NCBI RefSeq assembly: GCF_008065375.1
Contig: NZ_VJYI01000043.1
Span: 1-42,994 of the forward strand
Direction: 5' to 3'
From: Nonomuraea sp. SYSU D8015
GTDB lineage: Bacteria > Actinomycetota > Actinomycetes > Streptosporangiales > Streptosporangiaceae
DNA length: 42,994 nt
How positions within the stretch are numbered: the stretch's first letter is position 1; each line of letters begins with the position of its first letter. A program made the translations under genes and the position numbers. The notes beneath the pieces were generated by a model. That model saw nothing but the letters and a program-made list of their open reading frames with translations. It searched no databases and had not been told where the DNA came from. Of the stretch, positions 24,346 through 32,753 are shown piece after piece.

Positions 24346-25979
24346 CGCAGCACTCCCCAGCGCAGGCCCCGGCCCAGCGGCAGGGTGGCGACGAAGGCGG
24401 CGTCCTGCTCCCCGTACAGGCGGCGCAGTCGCAGGCCGCGGGTGTGCATCTCCACCTCGGCGCAGGCCCGGTCGAGCTCGCTCACGCTGGGCGCGCTGAT
24501 GCGGATCAGCCCGAGGAAGCGGAACAGGCTGTGCCCGGCGGCCAAGGCCTCGTCCTGGCGGTTCAAGGTCGCCTGTTCGCGCCGCTGCCGGGCGCCGGTG
24601 CGAAAGCCCAGCCGCTGTTGCAGGCTGGTGTTGCTGGCCTTGGCGGTGTCCTTTCTGGCGATCTCGTCTTCGGCGTGGCGTGCGTCCAGGGGTTCCATGA
24701 CCAGGCTGAAGGTGCGCTCGCAGCGGGTGTTGAGCAGCAGCGGTTGGAGGAAGTCTCCGGTGACGGGACGGCGCGGCCATTCCGAGACCCAGAACGTGGC
24801 GTGAAAGGCGTCATCGGTGCGGTAGTAGGACCAGTGCGAACCGTCGGCGGCCATGGGGCCGGCCTCGGCCGGGCTCACGCCGCCGGCGCGCTGCATGTCG
24901 GGGCCGCGCGCCTCGATCGCCCACCGGCTGCCGGGCTCATACGCGGTGCGCAGCAGCGCGGCGATCTGCCGGGGCGGCAGCGCGCCCTCGACCTCGACGC
25001 CCGCGTTGATCAGCTCGGCTTGGACGGTCGCCGCTTGCTGCAGCAGGTGGGCGCAGGCGCCCCGGTCCCCGCCGCCCAGCGTGCGGATCTGGCGGCGTAC
25101 CCGGCGCGGCGACAACGTCAGGCAGACGTAGTTCTCGTGGCGCTGCATCGCGGCCCTGCCGCTAGCAAGCAGCTCGGCGTAGGAGGCATGGGTGGCGGTG
25201 TTGCCATGTCCGCCTTCGGCGTGCCAGTAGCGGGCCAGCGCATCAGCGGAGTCGGGGACGGTGATGTTGAGCAGTTGCAGTCTGACGATGCCGGTGCCCG
25301 TCCCGGCCAAGCTGGCCAGCGTCTCACCCCAGTTGGCCAGGCGCGTGTCCTGCTCCTGGGCGGTCAGCAGACCGAACGGGCTGCCGCGGGTGGACAGCAG
25401 CAGTGTGTAGACGCCGCGCCGCCGGTCCTTGATGACCCCGACCTGCAGCCGTCCGGCGCTGTGCTGGACGTGCGCGGTCAGTAGTTCGAGTCCGGCGAGC
25501 TCCCCCGGCAACGGCAACAGCTCGGCCGGGCGGCGGGCCCGGGCCGCGCTGCTCGACCTGCCGCCCGACCTGCCGCCCGACCTGCCGCCCGACCTGCCGC
25601 CCGACCTGCCGCCCGACCTGTCGGCCGCCGTGCCGGCCGCCGTGCTGGGCAGCGTGTTGGCCGGACTCGCGCCGCTCTCGGCGGCCGGGCCGCCGCGGTA
25701 GTGGGCCATGCCGGTGGCGCGGCGCACAGCGAAGACCACAACGATGGGAATCCATTGCGCCAGAGGCCGGTTGGCGATCGGCACCCACACGGCCGCCACC
25801 GTGGCCACCAAAATGACCAGTCCTACCAGCAGCTGCGCGCCGCCCGCCGAAGCCAGCGCGGTCAGCAGGAACAAGGCCGCGAACACTGCCAGGATGGAAC
25901 CCATGCCGAGGCCGAGCACGACGCCGTTGCTCTCGCGCGGCCCGAAGACGTAGGTGTAGCGGGGATATTCGCTGCTCAT
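24342..25979 (-). CDS. SCO6880 family T4SS protein (PrgI/VirB4-N-like)
   Basis: 545 aa from ATG 25979, overlapping the TrbL-like stop (ATGA). The N terminus YPRYTYVFGPRESNGVVLGL precedes two TM segments (about 20-45 and 49-68), a PrgI-like layout. A Gly/Ser/Arg repeat follows at 121-142 (see DNA repeat at 25555-25626). The long soluble part resembles the N-terminal domain of VirB4/TrbE proteins (FRFLGLIRISAPSVSELDRA near the end). The family is named after a Streptomyces coelicolor gene that lies in a similar transfer-like cluster. The split of VirB4 into this protein plus the ATPase is typical of this actinobacterial type. Confidence 0.85.
   Translation of the reverse strand: MSSEYPRYTYVFGPRESNGVVLGLGMGSILAVFAALFLLTALASAGGAQLLVGLVILVATVAAVWVPIANRPLAQWIPIVVVFAVRRATGMAHYRGGPAAESGASPANTLPSTAAGTAADRSGGRSGGRSGGRSGGRSGGRSSSAARARRPAELLPLPGELAGLELLTAHVQHSAGRLQVGVIKDRRRGVYTLLLSTRGSPFGLLTAQEQDTRLANWGETLASLAGTGTGIVRLQLLNITVPDSADALARYWHAEGGHGNTATHASYAELLASGRAAMQRHENYVCLTLSPRRVRRQIRTLGGGDRGACAHLLQQAATVQAELINAGVEVEGALPPRQIAALLRTAYEPGSRWAIEARGPDMQRAGGVSPAEAGPMAADGSHWSYYRTDDAFHATFWVSEWPRRPVTGDFLQPLLLNTRCERTFSLVMEPLDARHAEDEIARKDTAKASNTSLQQRLGFRTGARQRREQATLNRQDEALAAGHSLFRFLGLIRISAPSVSELDRACAEVEMHTRGLRLRRLYGEQDAAFVATLPLGRGLRWGVLR
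25555..25626. repeat. 12-bp tandem repeat inside the SCO6880 family gene
   Basis: GACCTGCCGCCC is repeated five times exactly (25555-25614), plus one diverged copy to 25626. On the coding strand it makes an S/G-G-R linker between the membrane part and the soluble part, so copy number can change without breaking frame. Confidence 0.9.
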
Positions 25980-27982
25980 GACGGCTCCGGCGGGTCAAGA
26001 TCGGGAATTTCCGGCTGATGGTGCACGGGAGGAAGCGCCACGGGCGGCGGTGGCGGAACGTCGTCGTAGGTGGGCAGTGCGTCGGACTGCACAGGCGGCG
26101 GGAGCGGTTGCGGGAGGCGGCCCCAGGAGGTACCAGCGGGGCGGCCGCTGGGCGGGGATGTCCCGGCAGGCGGCGGCGCGGCAGGCGAGACCGGCGGGGA
26201 GGGCGGGGTCGAGCGTGCTGGAGCCGTCGACGCTCCGGGCCTGCTGGAGGCCGCAGGCGTTGCGGCCGGGGGCGGGGTGGGGCGAGCGTCACCGGCGACA
26301 GCATTGCCCTTCAGGGGTGACTGCGACGACGGCTCGGCACCCGGCGCGCCGGTCGACCCTGCGGGTTGGCCACCGCTGTCTCCGGCGGGCTTGGATCCGC
26401 TGTTGGCCCCGGCATCGGCACCGGTATCGGCACGGGCGGCCGGTTGAATGCCGAAAGCCTTCAGCAGGTGCGCGGGGATGGGGCGGATCTTGTTGGGGGC
26501 GCCCTCGCCGTTGGCCTGGGCGCCGCCTTCCTGCTCTCCCGCCTTCGCGGGTGCTCCCCCGCCGGCGATGTCCGGCATCGGCGTGCGTCCCCCACCCCGC
26601 ATCGCGGCCGTCGAGCCGAGCCCCCGTGCGGTGCCACCAGCCAGGCGACGGCCGCGGGCCAGCATCGCACCGGCGGCACCGGCCAGGGCCTCGCGCACCC
26701 CCTCGCCGGTCGCACCAGGGTTCAGCCCCCCGCTGACCAGACCGATCAAGCGCATCACCATGAATGGCGAGAAGGCGGCCAGCCAATACAACACCAGCGC
26801 CAGCGCCATCTCATCGATGGAGTCGATGTTGCGCAGCATGTTGGCGGCCATCTTGAAAATGGCCACCACGATCAGCTTCATGATTTCCAGCGCGATGATG
26901 CTGTCGATCAGCCGCCGCGTCATCGGCCGCGCCCCGGACCACACCGCGCCGGAGACGACCAGCGGCCACATCATCACGCAGATGTCCAGCAGCAGCCGCC
27001 GGATCAGCATCTCCACCCACAGCACTAGGAAGGCCAAGATCATGCCGATGGCGATCAGCAGCATCACCCCGGTGGGAGCCAGGGGCGCCGCCATTCCGAT
27101 CCAGTTGTCGAGCTTGGTGGCTGGCACCATGAGGCTGTCGGTGACCTCCTTCCAGCCTCCTGGCCCGAGCAGGTAGAGACAGAACGCGTCGATCAACTGA
27201 TTAGCCTTGGCCACGACGATGACCACCATGCCGGTGCTCACCCCCGCAGTGAGCACCTTGAGCAGCGTGCGCATGATCTCGCCGGGATCGCGAAACAGCG
27301 CCGCAGCCATCACCGACAGCAGCACGGCAATCAGCGCGATCAACGCCGCGATGCTGGAGATGCTGGAGAAGACCCCCGCAAACCAAGCCTGAGTCAGGTC
27401 CAGCTCGCCGGTCGCCTCGAGCGCTTCGCCGATCTTCGACGCCAGCCAGACGGTCATCTCGGCAACCGCGCTGGACAGCCCTTCATTGATGTCTTTGAGG
27501 ATGCAGACCGGGTTGGTGCTGGCCATCAACAAGAAGTTGTTGTCGCACGCCCACTCCACCATCTGGGTGGCATCTGATGGCCGCGGTTGCGGCGTGACCT
27601 GTCCCGAGACCGTGGCCGCCGGTGTCGGCGTTGGGGTGGGCGCGGCTGATGACCTCCTCTCTAACAGGGAGACGCAGTAGGGATTGAGCATGCCGCCCAG
27701 CAGTCTGCGCTGCCGTTCGCACTCGGCCACGGCGTCTTCATCGACCGGGGGCGAGGGTTGGGTAGACGCCGACCGTGGAGGACCGGCAGCAGCCGCGCCC
27801 TGGTGGCTCGGACTGGGCCAGCCGGTTGCCCCGCCCGCAGACGGATGGGTCGACGGGGCCGCGACCGGCGTCACGGCGAGCGTCGCGGACGAGACTGTGC
27901 GTTGCTGGCCTGACTGCGCGATCACGGCGACAGCCGCGACGATCACGGCGATCAACGCCGGCAGTATGGGCACGATGCTCAT
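25976..27982 (-). CDS. TrbL/VirB6-like polytopic channel protein
   Basis: 668 aa from ATG 27982 (GAGGGG upstream); ATG 28039 would add 19 basic residues and overlap the previous gene by 14 nt. A first hydrophobic segment (IVPILPALIAVIVAAVAVIA) looks like a signal anchor. Then comes a Pro/Thr-rich exported stretch with Cys pairs (WACDNNF..NPVCILKDI), and six or so TM helices between about 230 and 450 (SSIAALIALIAVLLSVMAAA; LLIAIGMILAFLVLWVEML). The last ~190 residues are a Pro/Ala-rich cytosolic tail. TrbL/VirB6 proteins form the inner-membrane pore of T4SSs. Topology, position and operon context support the call. Confidence 0.85.
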   Translation of the reverse strand: MSIVPILPALIAVIVAAVAVIAQSGQQRTVSSATLAVTPVAAPSTHPSAGGATGWPSPSHQGAAAAGPPRSASTQPSPPVDEDAVAECERQRRLLGGMLNPYCVSLLERRSSAAPTPTPTPAATVSGQVTPQPRPSDATQMVEWACDNNFLLMASTNPVCILKDINEGLSSAVAEMTVWLASKIGEALEATGELDLTQAWFAGVFSSISSIAALIALIAVLLSVMAAALFRDPGEIMRTLLKVLTAGVSTGMVVIVVAKANQLIDAFCLYLLGPGGWKEVTDSLMVPATKLDNWIGMAAPLAPTGVMLLIAIGMILAFLVLWVEMLIRRLLLDICVMMWPLVVSGAVWSGARPMTRRLIDSIIALEIMKLIVVAIFKMAANMLRNIDSIDEMALALVLYWLAAFSPFMVMRLIGLVSGGLNPGATGEGVREALAGAAGAMLARGRRLAGGTARGLGSTAAMRGGGRTPMPDIAGGGAPAKAGEQEGGAQANGEGAPNKIRPIPAHLLKAFGIQPAARADTGADAGANSGSKPAGDSGGQPAGSTGAPGAEPSSQSPLKGNAVAGDARPTPPPAATPAASSRPGASTAPARSTPPSPPVSPAAPPPAGTSPPSGRPAGTSWGRLPQPLPPPVQSDALPTYDDVPPPPPVALPPVHHQPEIPDLDPPEPS

Positions 27983-28025
27983 GCCCCGCGCCCCTCGACG
28001 GGCGCGACGCCGCAGGCTCCCCGGG

Positions 28026-28739
28026 TTAGGGCAGCCCATACGGCGGCGCCGATCCTTGGGACAGCAATTGCCGGAGTTCATACGACAGCGCGATCACGCT
28101 CTCTCCGCTGATCGGCCGCCACCCCTCCGCCGGCGCGAAGTAGCCGACCGGCGCCGGCCCGACCGAGGGGGCGTTGCGGTAGGAGCGCAGCCGCCAGCCG
28201 CCGCTCCACACCAACTCGACCGTGACGGTGCCATGGCCCAGCGCGGCCGGCTGACTGGTGCTGGCCACATAAACCGCGCAGAACACCGCCACCTGAGCCC
28301 GGCCCTGACCGTAGCTGTCAAGCCGCAGGCTGACCGGGACCGTGCGCAGGCCGTAGGCGAGGCCGCGCTCGTCGTCATCGCGCAGGGCCGCCATCACAGG
28401 GGTCGCCGCTTCTTGCGCCAGCAGCGCCTCCAGCGCCTGCTGGCGGCCGGGCTCGGCGATCTGCGTGCTCACGGTCTTGCGTCCCTGCTCGGTAAGAATG
28501 CGGGGCGAGCCGAGTTGGGCGACCATGGTCGCGGCCGCCGTCAGCGCACCCTGGCGGGAGGACTGATGCGGCGTTCCGGGCGTAGGCGCGCCGGATGGCG
28601 ACGTCAGGACAGGCGGCAGGGTCGGCTGCTGCTGCGGCGCGGCGCTCTGCCCCTGCTGGCGGCCGAGCAGCCAGGCAAGCGCGAGGAGCACGACCAGCCC
28701 CGCGGCCAGTAGAATCCGTCGAAGGCCGCTCGCGCTCAC
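28026..28739 (-). CDS. VirB8/TcpC-like T4SS protein
   Basis: 237 aa from GTG 28739, which overlaps the preceding stop (GTGA). One TM (LRRILLAAGLVVLLALAWLL, about 5-25), a Pro-rich spacer, then an exported domain of about 170 residues with alternating strands and helices (TVPVSLRLDSYGQGRAQVAV, TVELVWSGGWRLRSYRNAP). This is the layout of NTF2-like VirB8 and TcpC domains, which scaffold the T4SS channel in the wall space. The assignment is by architecture and neighbours. The lipoprotein at 29616 has a similar fold pattern. Confidence 0.68.
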   Translation of the reverse strand: MSASGLRRILLAAGLVVLLALAWLLGRQQGQSAAPQQQPTLPPVLTSPSGAPTPGTPHQSSRQGALTAAATMVAQLGSPRILTEQGRKTVSTQIAEPGRQQALEALLAQEAATPVMAALRDDDERGLAYGLRTVPVSLRLDSYGQGRAQVAVFCAVYVASTSQPAALGHGTVTVELVWSGGWRLRSYRNAPSVGPAPVGYFAPAEGWRPISGESVIALSYELRQLLSQGSAPPYGLP

Positions 28740-29098
28740 CGGAACCCCGCCCCGATGTCGAAGGCCCACTGCACGAGGAACTGGGCGCCGCCGATGATGA
28801 TGGCCCCGCCAAGCCCAGCGAACAGGCCGATCCGACCGGCGCCCGAGGCGTAGGCGTTGGAGAAGTAGCGGCCGATGCCGATCACGATGGCCGAGATCAC
28901 CACAGTCGCGATCATGAATAGCAGGCCATACCAGAGCAGGCCGCCGACGATCTCCTGAAAGGCCGGGCCACCCGGCAAGCCGGTCGGGTTAATCGACACC
29001 TCGGGCACCGATACCCCGGAGCCCGAGCCGCGGTCCCCCGGGGCCGGGCTGTTTCGCGGCGACGGCGGGCCGAGCAGCAGCGCTAACACGTGCTCCAC
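28736..29098 (-). CDS. DUF6112 family (VirB2/pilin-like) membrane protein
   Basis: 120 aa from GTG 29098. The frame is open to 29221, but the upstream part reads poorly. The core NPTGLPGGPAFQEIVGGLLW precedes two TM helices (LLFMIATVVISAIVIGIG and GLFAGLGGAIIIGGAQFLV) separated by a short loop with GRYFSNAYASGAGR. This matches DUF6112, small two-TM proteins at the head of actinobacterial T4SS operons, comparable in layout to VirB2/TrbC pilins. It is the first gene of the nine-gene minus-strand operon. Confidence 0.78.
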   Translation of the reverse strand: MEHVLALLLGPPSPRNSPAPGDRGSGSGVSVPEVSINPTGLPGGPAFQEIVGGLLWYGLLFMIATVVISAIVIGIGRYFSNAYASGAGRIGLFAGLGGAIIIGGAQFLVQWAFDIGAGFR

Positions 29099-29615
29099 CG
29101 CCACCACGGCCGCCGTATCGCTTCTGCCCGACCAGTGGGGGACGGCGAGCTGCACCTGAGCTGCGCCCATTTCCGCACGATCACCACCGGGGTCCGGTAC
29201 ATCGCGCTCCTGACATTGCACTTGACGGTCATCCTTGACAGATATGCGATCAGCTCGTCATTTTTACTGACAAAGAAGAGTCAAGGCAAGTAAATGAGAA
29301 ATTCAGATCCAGAACGGCCTACGCATGACGCTTTTGCCAGCCGCCCCACGGCCGCTCAGGCTTCGCCCACCGCGTACCGGCGCCTGTCATCGACAAGCCG
29401 CCACTCCCCCAGCGCGTACGTCCCGGCAGGTGCGTACCGCTCCCCGTGCCCAAGCCTCGATCAGTGGACGTGCCGGCCGCTGGACGAACGGGCTCCAGCG
29501 GTGCCAGGCCTGCGACCTGCAGGAGGACGAACGCGGCCACGACGCCCGCCGGCCGTCCGCTGACGGGCGTGTGCCCCTCGCGCCGGTTCGCGCCCATGGC
29601 GCCAAGACCGCCATC
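29099..29615. promoter_or_regulatory. Divergent control region of the two transfer operons
   Basis: This gap drives the minus T4SS operon and the plus accessory operon. A dense AT-richer block at 29221-29287 contains six TGAC/GTCA half-sites: TTGACGGTCA from 29222, TTGACA at 29235-29240, GTCA at about 29257, CTGACA at about 29267 and GTCAA at about 29280. TTGACA could serve as a plus-strand -35; the reverse complement TTGACT near 29283 could serve the minus strand. No matching -10 is clear. The plus-strand frame open from 29325 is Arg/Pro-rich and probably not translated before 29616. Confidence 0.55.
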
Positions 29616-30326
29616 ATGCAGCCCGGCACCAGCACTGCGCGCACCGGCTCGGCCGTCGACCGGTTCCCTCGACGGCTCAGAGACCAGTCTTACGGCGGGC
29701 GTGCCGGTCAGCGCCTGCTGTCCCGCCTGCGGCCCTCACTGTCACGAGGCCCATACCGGGCCTGTGCGGTACTCGCCGCCCTGTGCCTGGCCTTCCTCCT
29801 GGCCGGCTGCGCCAGCTCGGCCGGCACCGGGCCGCATGCTCCAGCCTCCCAGGCGGCCACGGCCACACCCTTCGGGCAGGTGATCGAGCCGGTCAGTCCC
29901 GCTCCGTTCAACACGGCCTCACGTGACACGGCCTCACGCCTCGATGACGCCGCCGTGCTGGCCACGGCCCGCGCCTTCGTGCGAGCCATGCTCACCTACA
30001 GCTACCGCCAGCCCGAACACCTGCCTCCGCTGAACCGAGTCGGCACCTTGATCACCCATGGCTACACGATGCGGCTACAGCCTCGCCAGTCCCTGGACCC
30101 CGAACTCGCCCTGACCACACGTGAACACTCCACCGTTCACGTGGTCAGCGCCACCATCGCCCGCCAAGCCCCGCACGACGCCACCACCCGCTACGCCACC
30201 ATCGCCTACAAGCAAACCCTCACCCAAGGCGGCCGCCGCGAGAGGGTCACCCGTATCTGGCAGATCCGGCTGGTGCGCTTTCCCTCCTCGGGCTGGCGCG
30301 TCGACGACGTGACGCAGGCGTCCTGA
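29616..30326 (+). CDS. Conjugation-associated lipoprotein
   Basis: 236 aa from ATG 29616; no good ribosome site is visible, and an upstream frame to 29325 exists. An unusually long basic N terminus (about 50 residues) leads into a lipoprotein signal ACAVLAALCLAFLLAGC. The mature part starts with a Ser/Ala/Pro spacer, then a domain of about 150 residues (LATARAFVRAMLTYSYRQPE ... ERVTRIWQIRLVRF ... GWRVDDV) with the feel of an NTF2/VirB8-like fold. It probably sits on the outer face of the membrane next to the transfer channel. Its stop is 1 nt before the hydrolase start. Function is inferred from layout and context. Confidence 0.65.
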   Translation: MQPGTSTARTGSAVDRFPRRLRDQSYGGRAGQRLLSRLRPSLSRGPYRACAVLAALCLAFLLAGCASSAGTGPHAPASQAATATPFGQVIEPVSPAPFNTASRDTASRLDDAAVLATARAFVRAMLTYSYRQPEHLPPLNRVGTLITHGYTMRLQPRQSLDPELALTTREHSTVHVVSATIARQAPHDATTRYATIAYKQTLTQGGRRERVTRIWQIRLVRFPSSGWRVDDVTQAS

Positions 30327-30327
30327 C

Positions 30328-31380
30328 ATGGTCAAGGCACGGCTCATCATCCTGGCTGTCCGCATCACCATCATCGTGATCGTCATCGCTGCGATGATCC
30401 TCTACGCGATCGTTCTCACCAGTTCCCCCGGCAAGCCCTGCCAGATTGACGATCGAAGTCTGTCCCCCGGCGCCGCGCTCCCCGCCGTCGCGAACGTGAC
30501 CCTCGACGCCGAACAGTCACGCACCGCGCACCTCATCGCCGCGGTGGTCAGCGAACGTGTACCGGCCCCCCTTCGCCAACAGGCGCTCACCATCGCGCTG
30601 ATGACCGCCATGACCGAGGCCTCGCTCCGCAACCCCGCCGGCGGGCACCTCGACAGCGTCGGCACCTTCCAACAGCGCGCCGGGTGGGGCACCAAAGCCC
30701 AGCGCAACGACGTCCGCACCGCCACCGCCGCCTTCTTAGGCGGGCCAGCGCCACCCTCCCACCCAGGCCTGCTCGACATCCCCCGCTGGCCCGAACTGCC
30801 CCCGTGGACCGCCGCCCAGGCCGTCCAACGCTCCGCCTACCCCGATGGCTCCAACTACCGACGCTGGCACGACTTCGCCACCCGTCTGGCCCACGCCCTG
30901 ACCACCAGCTCCGACGCCATCCCCCTCGACTGCCCCTCCCCCAGCGCCGGCGGCGCGACGGTCACCGTACCTGGCGACATCCCGCCAAAGGCACGGATCG
31001 CCATCGCCTGGGCTCTCAAACAGCTCGGCACCCCCTACGTCTGGGGCGGCCGCTGCGAAGACCCCCGGCTCCAGCCCAGCGATCCCCAACGGCAAAACTG
31101 CGACTGCAGCAGCCTGACCATGCAGGCATATCGGCACGCCGGTGTCATCTTGCCCCGCACCTCCCAAGAACAGGCCCGCGTCGGAACCCCTGTCACCGTC
31201 AACCAGGCCCGCGCCGGCGACCTCGTCTTCTCCGAACCCGGCGCGACCGGCCCAGGCCACGTCACCTTGCACATCGGCAACGGCCAACTCATCTCCGCCC
31301 CCGGCAGGGGCAAGGTCGTCCGCCTGGTCGAATGGCGAACGTACGCCCCGCGAGTCATCGCCGTGCGTCGACTGGTCTGA
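30328..31380 (+). CDS. Peptidoglycan hydrolase: lysozyme-like plus NlpC/P60 (C40)
   Basis: 350 aa, membrane-anchored by one TM (about 6-30). A lysozyme-like segment (about 83-140) has LTIALMTAMTEASLRNP with candidate Glu97 and SVGTFQQRAGWGT. The NlpC/P60 domain (about 220-350) has the nucleophile Cys260 in CDCSSL, and His311 in GHVTLHIGNG. The third catalytic position, usually His in an IHAP-type motif, is Ser in LISAP. Such VirB1-like enzymes open the wall for the T4SS in Gram-positive conjugation. It follows the lipoprotein by 1 nt and is surely co-transcribed. Confidence 0.88.
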   Translation: MVKARLIILAVRITIIVIVIAAMILYAIVLTSSPGKPCQIDDRSLSPGAALPAVANVTLDAEQSRTAHLIAAVVSERVPAPLRQQALTIALMTAMTEASLRNPAGGHLDSVGTFQQRAGWGTKAQRNDVRTATAAFLGGPAPPSHPGLLDIPRWPELPPWTAAQAVQRSAYPDGSNYRRWHDFATRLAHALTTSSDAIPLDCPSPSAGGATVTVPGDIPPKARIAIAWALKQLGTPYVWGGRCEDPRLQPSDPQRQNCDCSSLTMQAYRHAGVILPRTSQEQARVGTPVTVNQARAGDLVFSEPGATGPGHVTLHIGNGQLISAPGRGKVVRLVEWRTYAPRVIAVRRLV

Positions 31381-31606
31381 GGGGATCGAGCAAGGCCCGG
31401 GCCCACCCAGCGCAAAGTGAGTTGGCGCCACGTCCCGGGCCACCCCGCCACCTGTGCCAATTCAGGACAAACAGACAGGAACGCTGACATACGGCCATTA
31501 CCGTAATTGACGGCCAGTCAAGACGATTGTCATGGATAAGCGATAAGTGCAATCATGACTGTCCGTAAAGAGATCAGTAAAGTTGTCGATGCGACGGAGT
31601 CGTCAC
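31381..31606 (+). promoter_or_regulatory. Intergenic region with TTGAC-GGCCA-GTCAA operator-like palindrome
   Basis: A perfect palindrome with 5-bp arms is at 31507-31521; its 13-bp core TGACGG-N3-GTCA recurs at 36724-36736. Adjacent are TACGG/CCGTA arms at about 31494-31504, TTGTCA at 31527-31532 and GTCAAGAC at 31517-31524. It lies about 100 nt before the start of the next gene, so it could be a promoter operator. TTGACG at 31507-31512 may serve as -35. Confidence 0.55.
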
Positions 31607-32671
31607 ATGCCTGGCCGTGCCGAAGAGCCGCAGTTGCGACAGATTCCAGGCCGCCGCCATCCGTATGCGTTGTCCGCTGCGACCGCCGACCGAGAGCCGC
31701 CGTCCCCTTCCGCCGGCAACCCGCCTCCCCGGGACGCCACGGCCGCGCGCGGTCCCGCCAGGGGCAGGCACCGCCGCCCGACCGCCTCGTCACACACGGA
31801 GGTCCCACCCGATGCCTCACCGTCTGTCCCCCGGTTGGAGGGGAGCCGGTGGCGGCGAGCGGGGGTGCCCGTGGCCCTGGCCGTCGTTGGCTTCACCGCC
31901 CTGATCCTCCTGTTCGACCCGTTCCGCGGCTCTCAACAGATGACGACCGCTGCCGCGCAACCCGATCCGGCCGAGCTCGGCCCTTTGCCTTTCGAGTCCC
32001 CACCACCACCACCGACAACCGGTGTTACCTCCGCGCCGCCACCTCATGCCACCGCCACGCCCTCCACACGCGCCACCAAAACCAGGCATCGCCCCACGGC
32101 CACCCTCAGCACTCTGCGGCCGAGCAGGCGGACCACCACCAGCGCAGCGACGCCCGACGTCACCGAGCAACCAGCCCGCTCCCCTGACGGCAAACACGAC
32201 GCCACAGGCCCGATGACACTGCCCGCCACCCGCCTGCCGCACCCCGCCCCACCCACAGCGAAGCTGTTTCCAGCCACACTCGACCTTGGCTCAGCACGCA
32301 CCGGCACCGTCACCGTGAAGATCTCGCCCGGGACCGGCATCTGGTCAACATCCCGTACGGGCACCCGGGTTTCCGTCGCGAGCGACGGGACCGTCCGCGT
32401 CGACGCGCCTGCGACCGAGCCCGGCTGCCCAGGACCACCTCGTCGCGTTAGTGAGACAGTGATCATCTCCTGGAGCGGCAGCAAGATCGGCGACGGTGTG
32501 CAGACCGAGGGAACGAGCCGCGCCCGCGGCATCCTGACGCTCTCCGTCACGTGGACAGTGATCCAGGACAAGGGCGTCTTCGTGCCTGACCGCAACAACG
32601 GCGGCTACTGGAGCAACTGCAGCTCCAACTCCCCGCACTACCCGGGCACGCCGGCCGGATCACGCCCATGA
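31607..32671 (+). CDS. Membrane-anchored protein with Ig-like domain
   Basis: 354 aa from ATG 31607 (GGAG 7 nt upstream); ATG 31589 is an alternative. A basic, Pro-rich cytosolic N terminus (about 1-80) precedes one TM (VPVALAVVGFTALILLF). Then comes a Pro/Thr-rich wall-spanning linker (about 115-210), and a C-terminal beta-sandwich (about 215-330) with KLFPATLDLGSARTGTVTVK and ILTLSVTWTVIQDKGVF, reminiscent of BACON/Ig-like domains. It may display a binding domain outside the wall, for mating contact or channel support (inference). No enzymatic motif. Confidence 0.7.
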   Translation: MPGRAEEPQLRQIPGRRHPYALSAATADREPPSPSAGNPPPRDATAARGPARGRHRRPTASSHTEVPPDASPSVPRLEGSRWRRAGVPVALAVVGFTALILLFDPFRGSQQMTTAAAQPDPAELGPLPFESPPPPPTTGVTSAPPPHATATPSTRATKTRHRPTATLSTLRPSRRTTTSAATPDVTEQPARSPDGKHDATGPMTLPATRLPHPAPPTAKLFPATLDLGSARTGTVTVKISPGTGIWSTSRTGTRVSVASDGTVRVDAPATEPGCPGPPRRVSETVIISWSGSKIGDGVQTEGTSRARGILTLSVTWTVIQDKGVFVPDRNNGGYWSNCSSNSPHYPGTPAGSRP

Positions 32672-32753
32672 AACGCCTCTAGCCCTCAGCGCCCGCCCGG
32701 CCCTGCACCACGCCTGACCACCCATCACGACGTCCAAGGAGAAGCAGCACACG

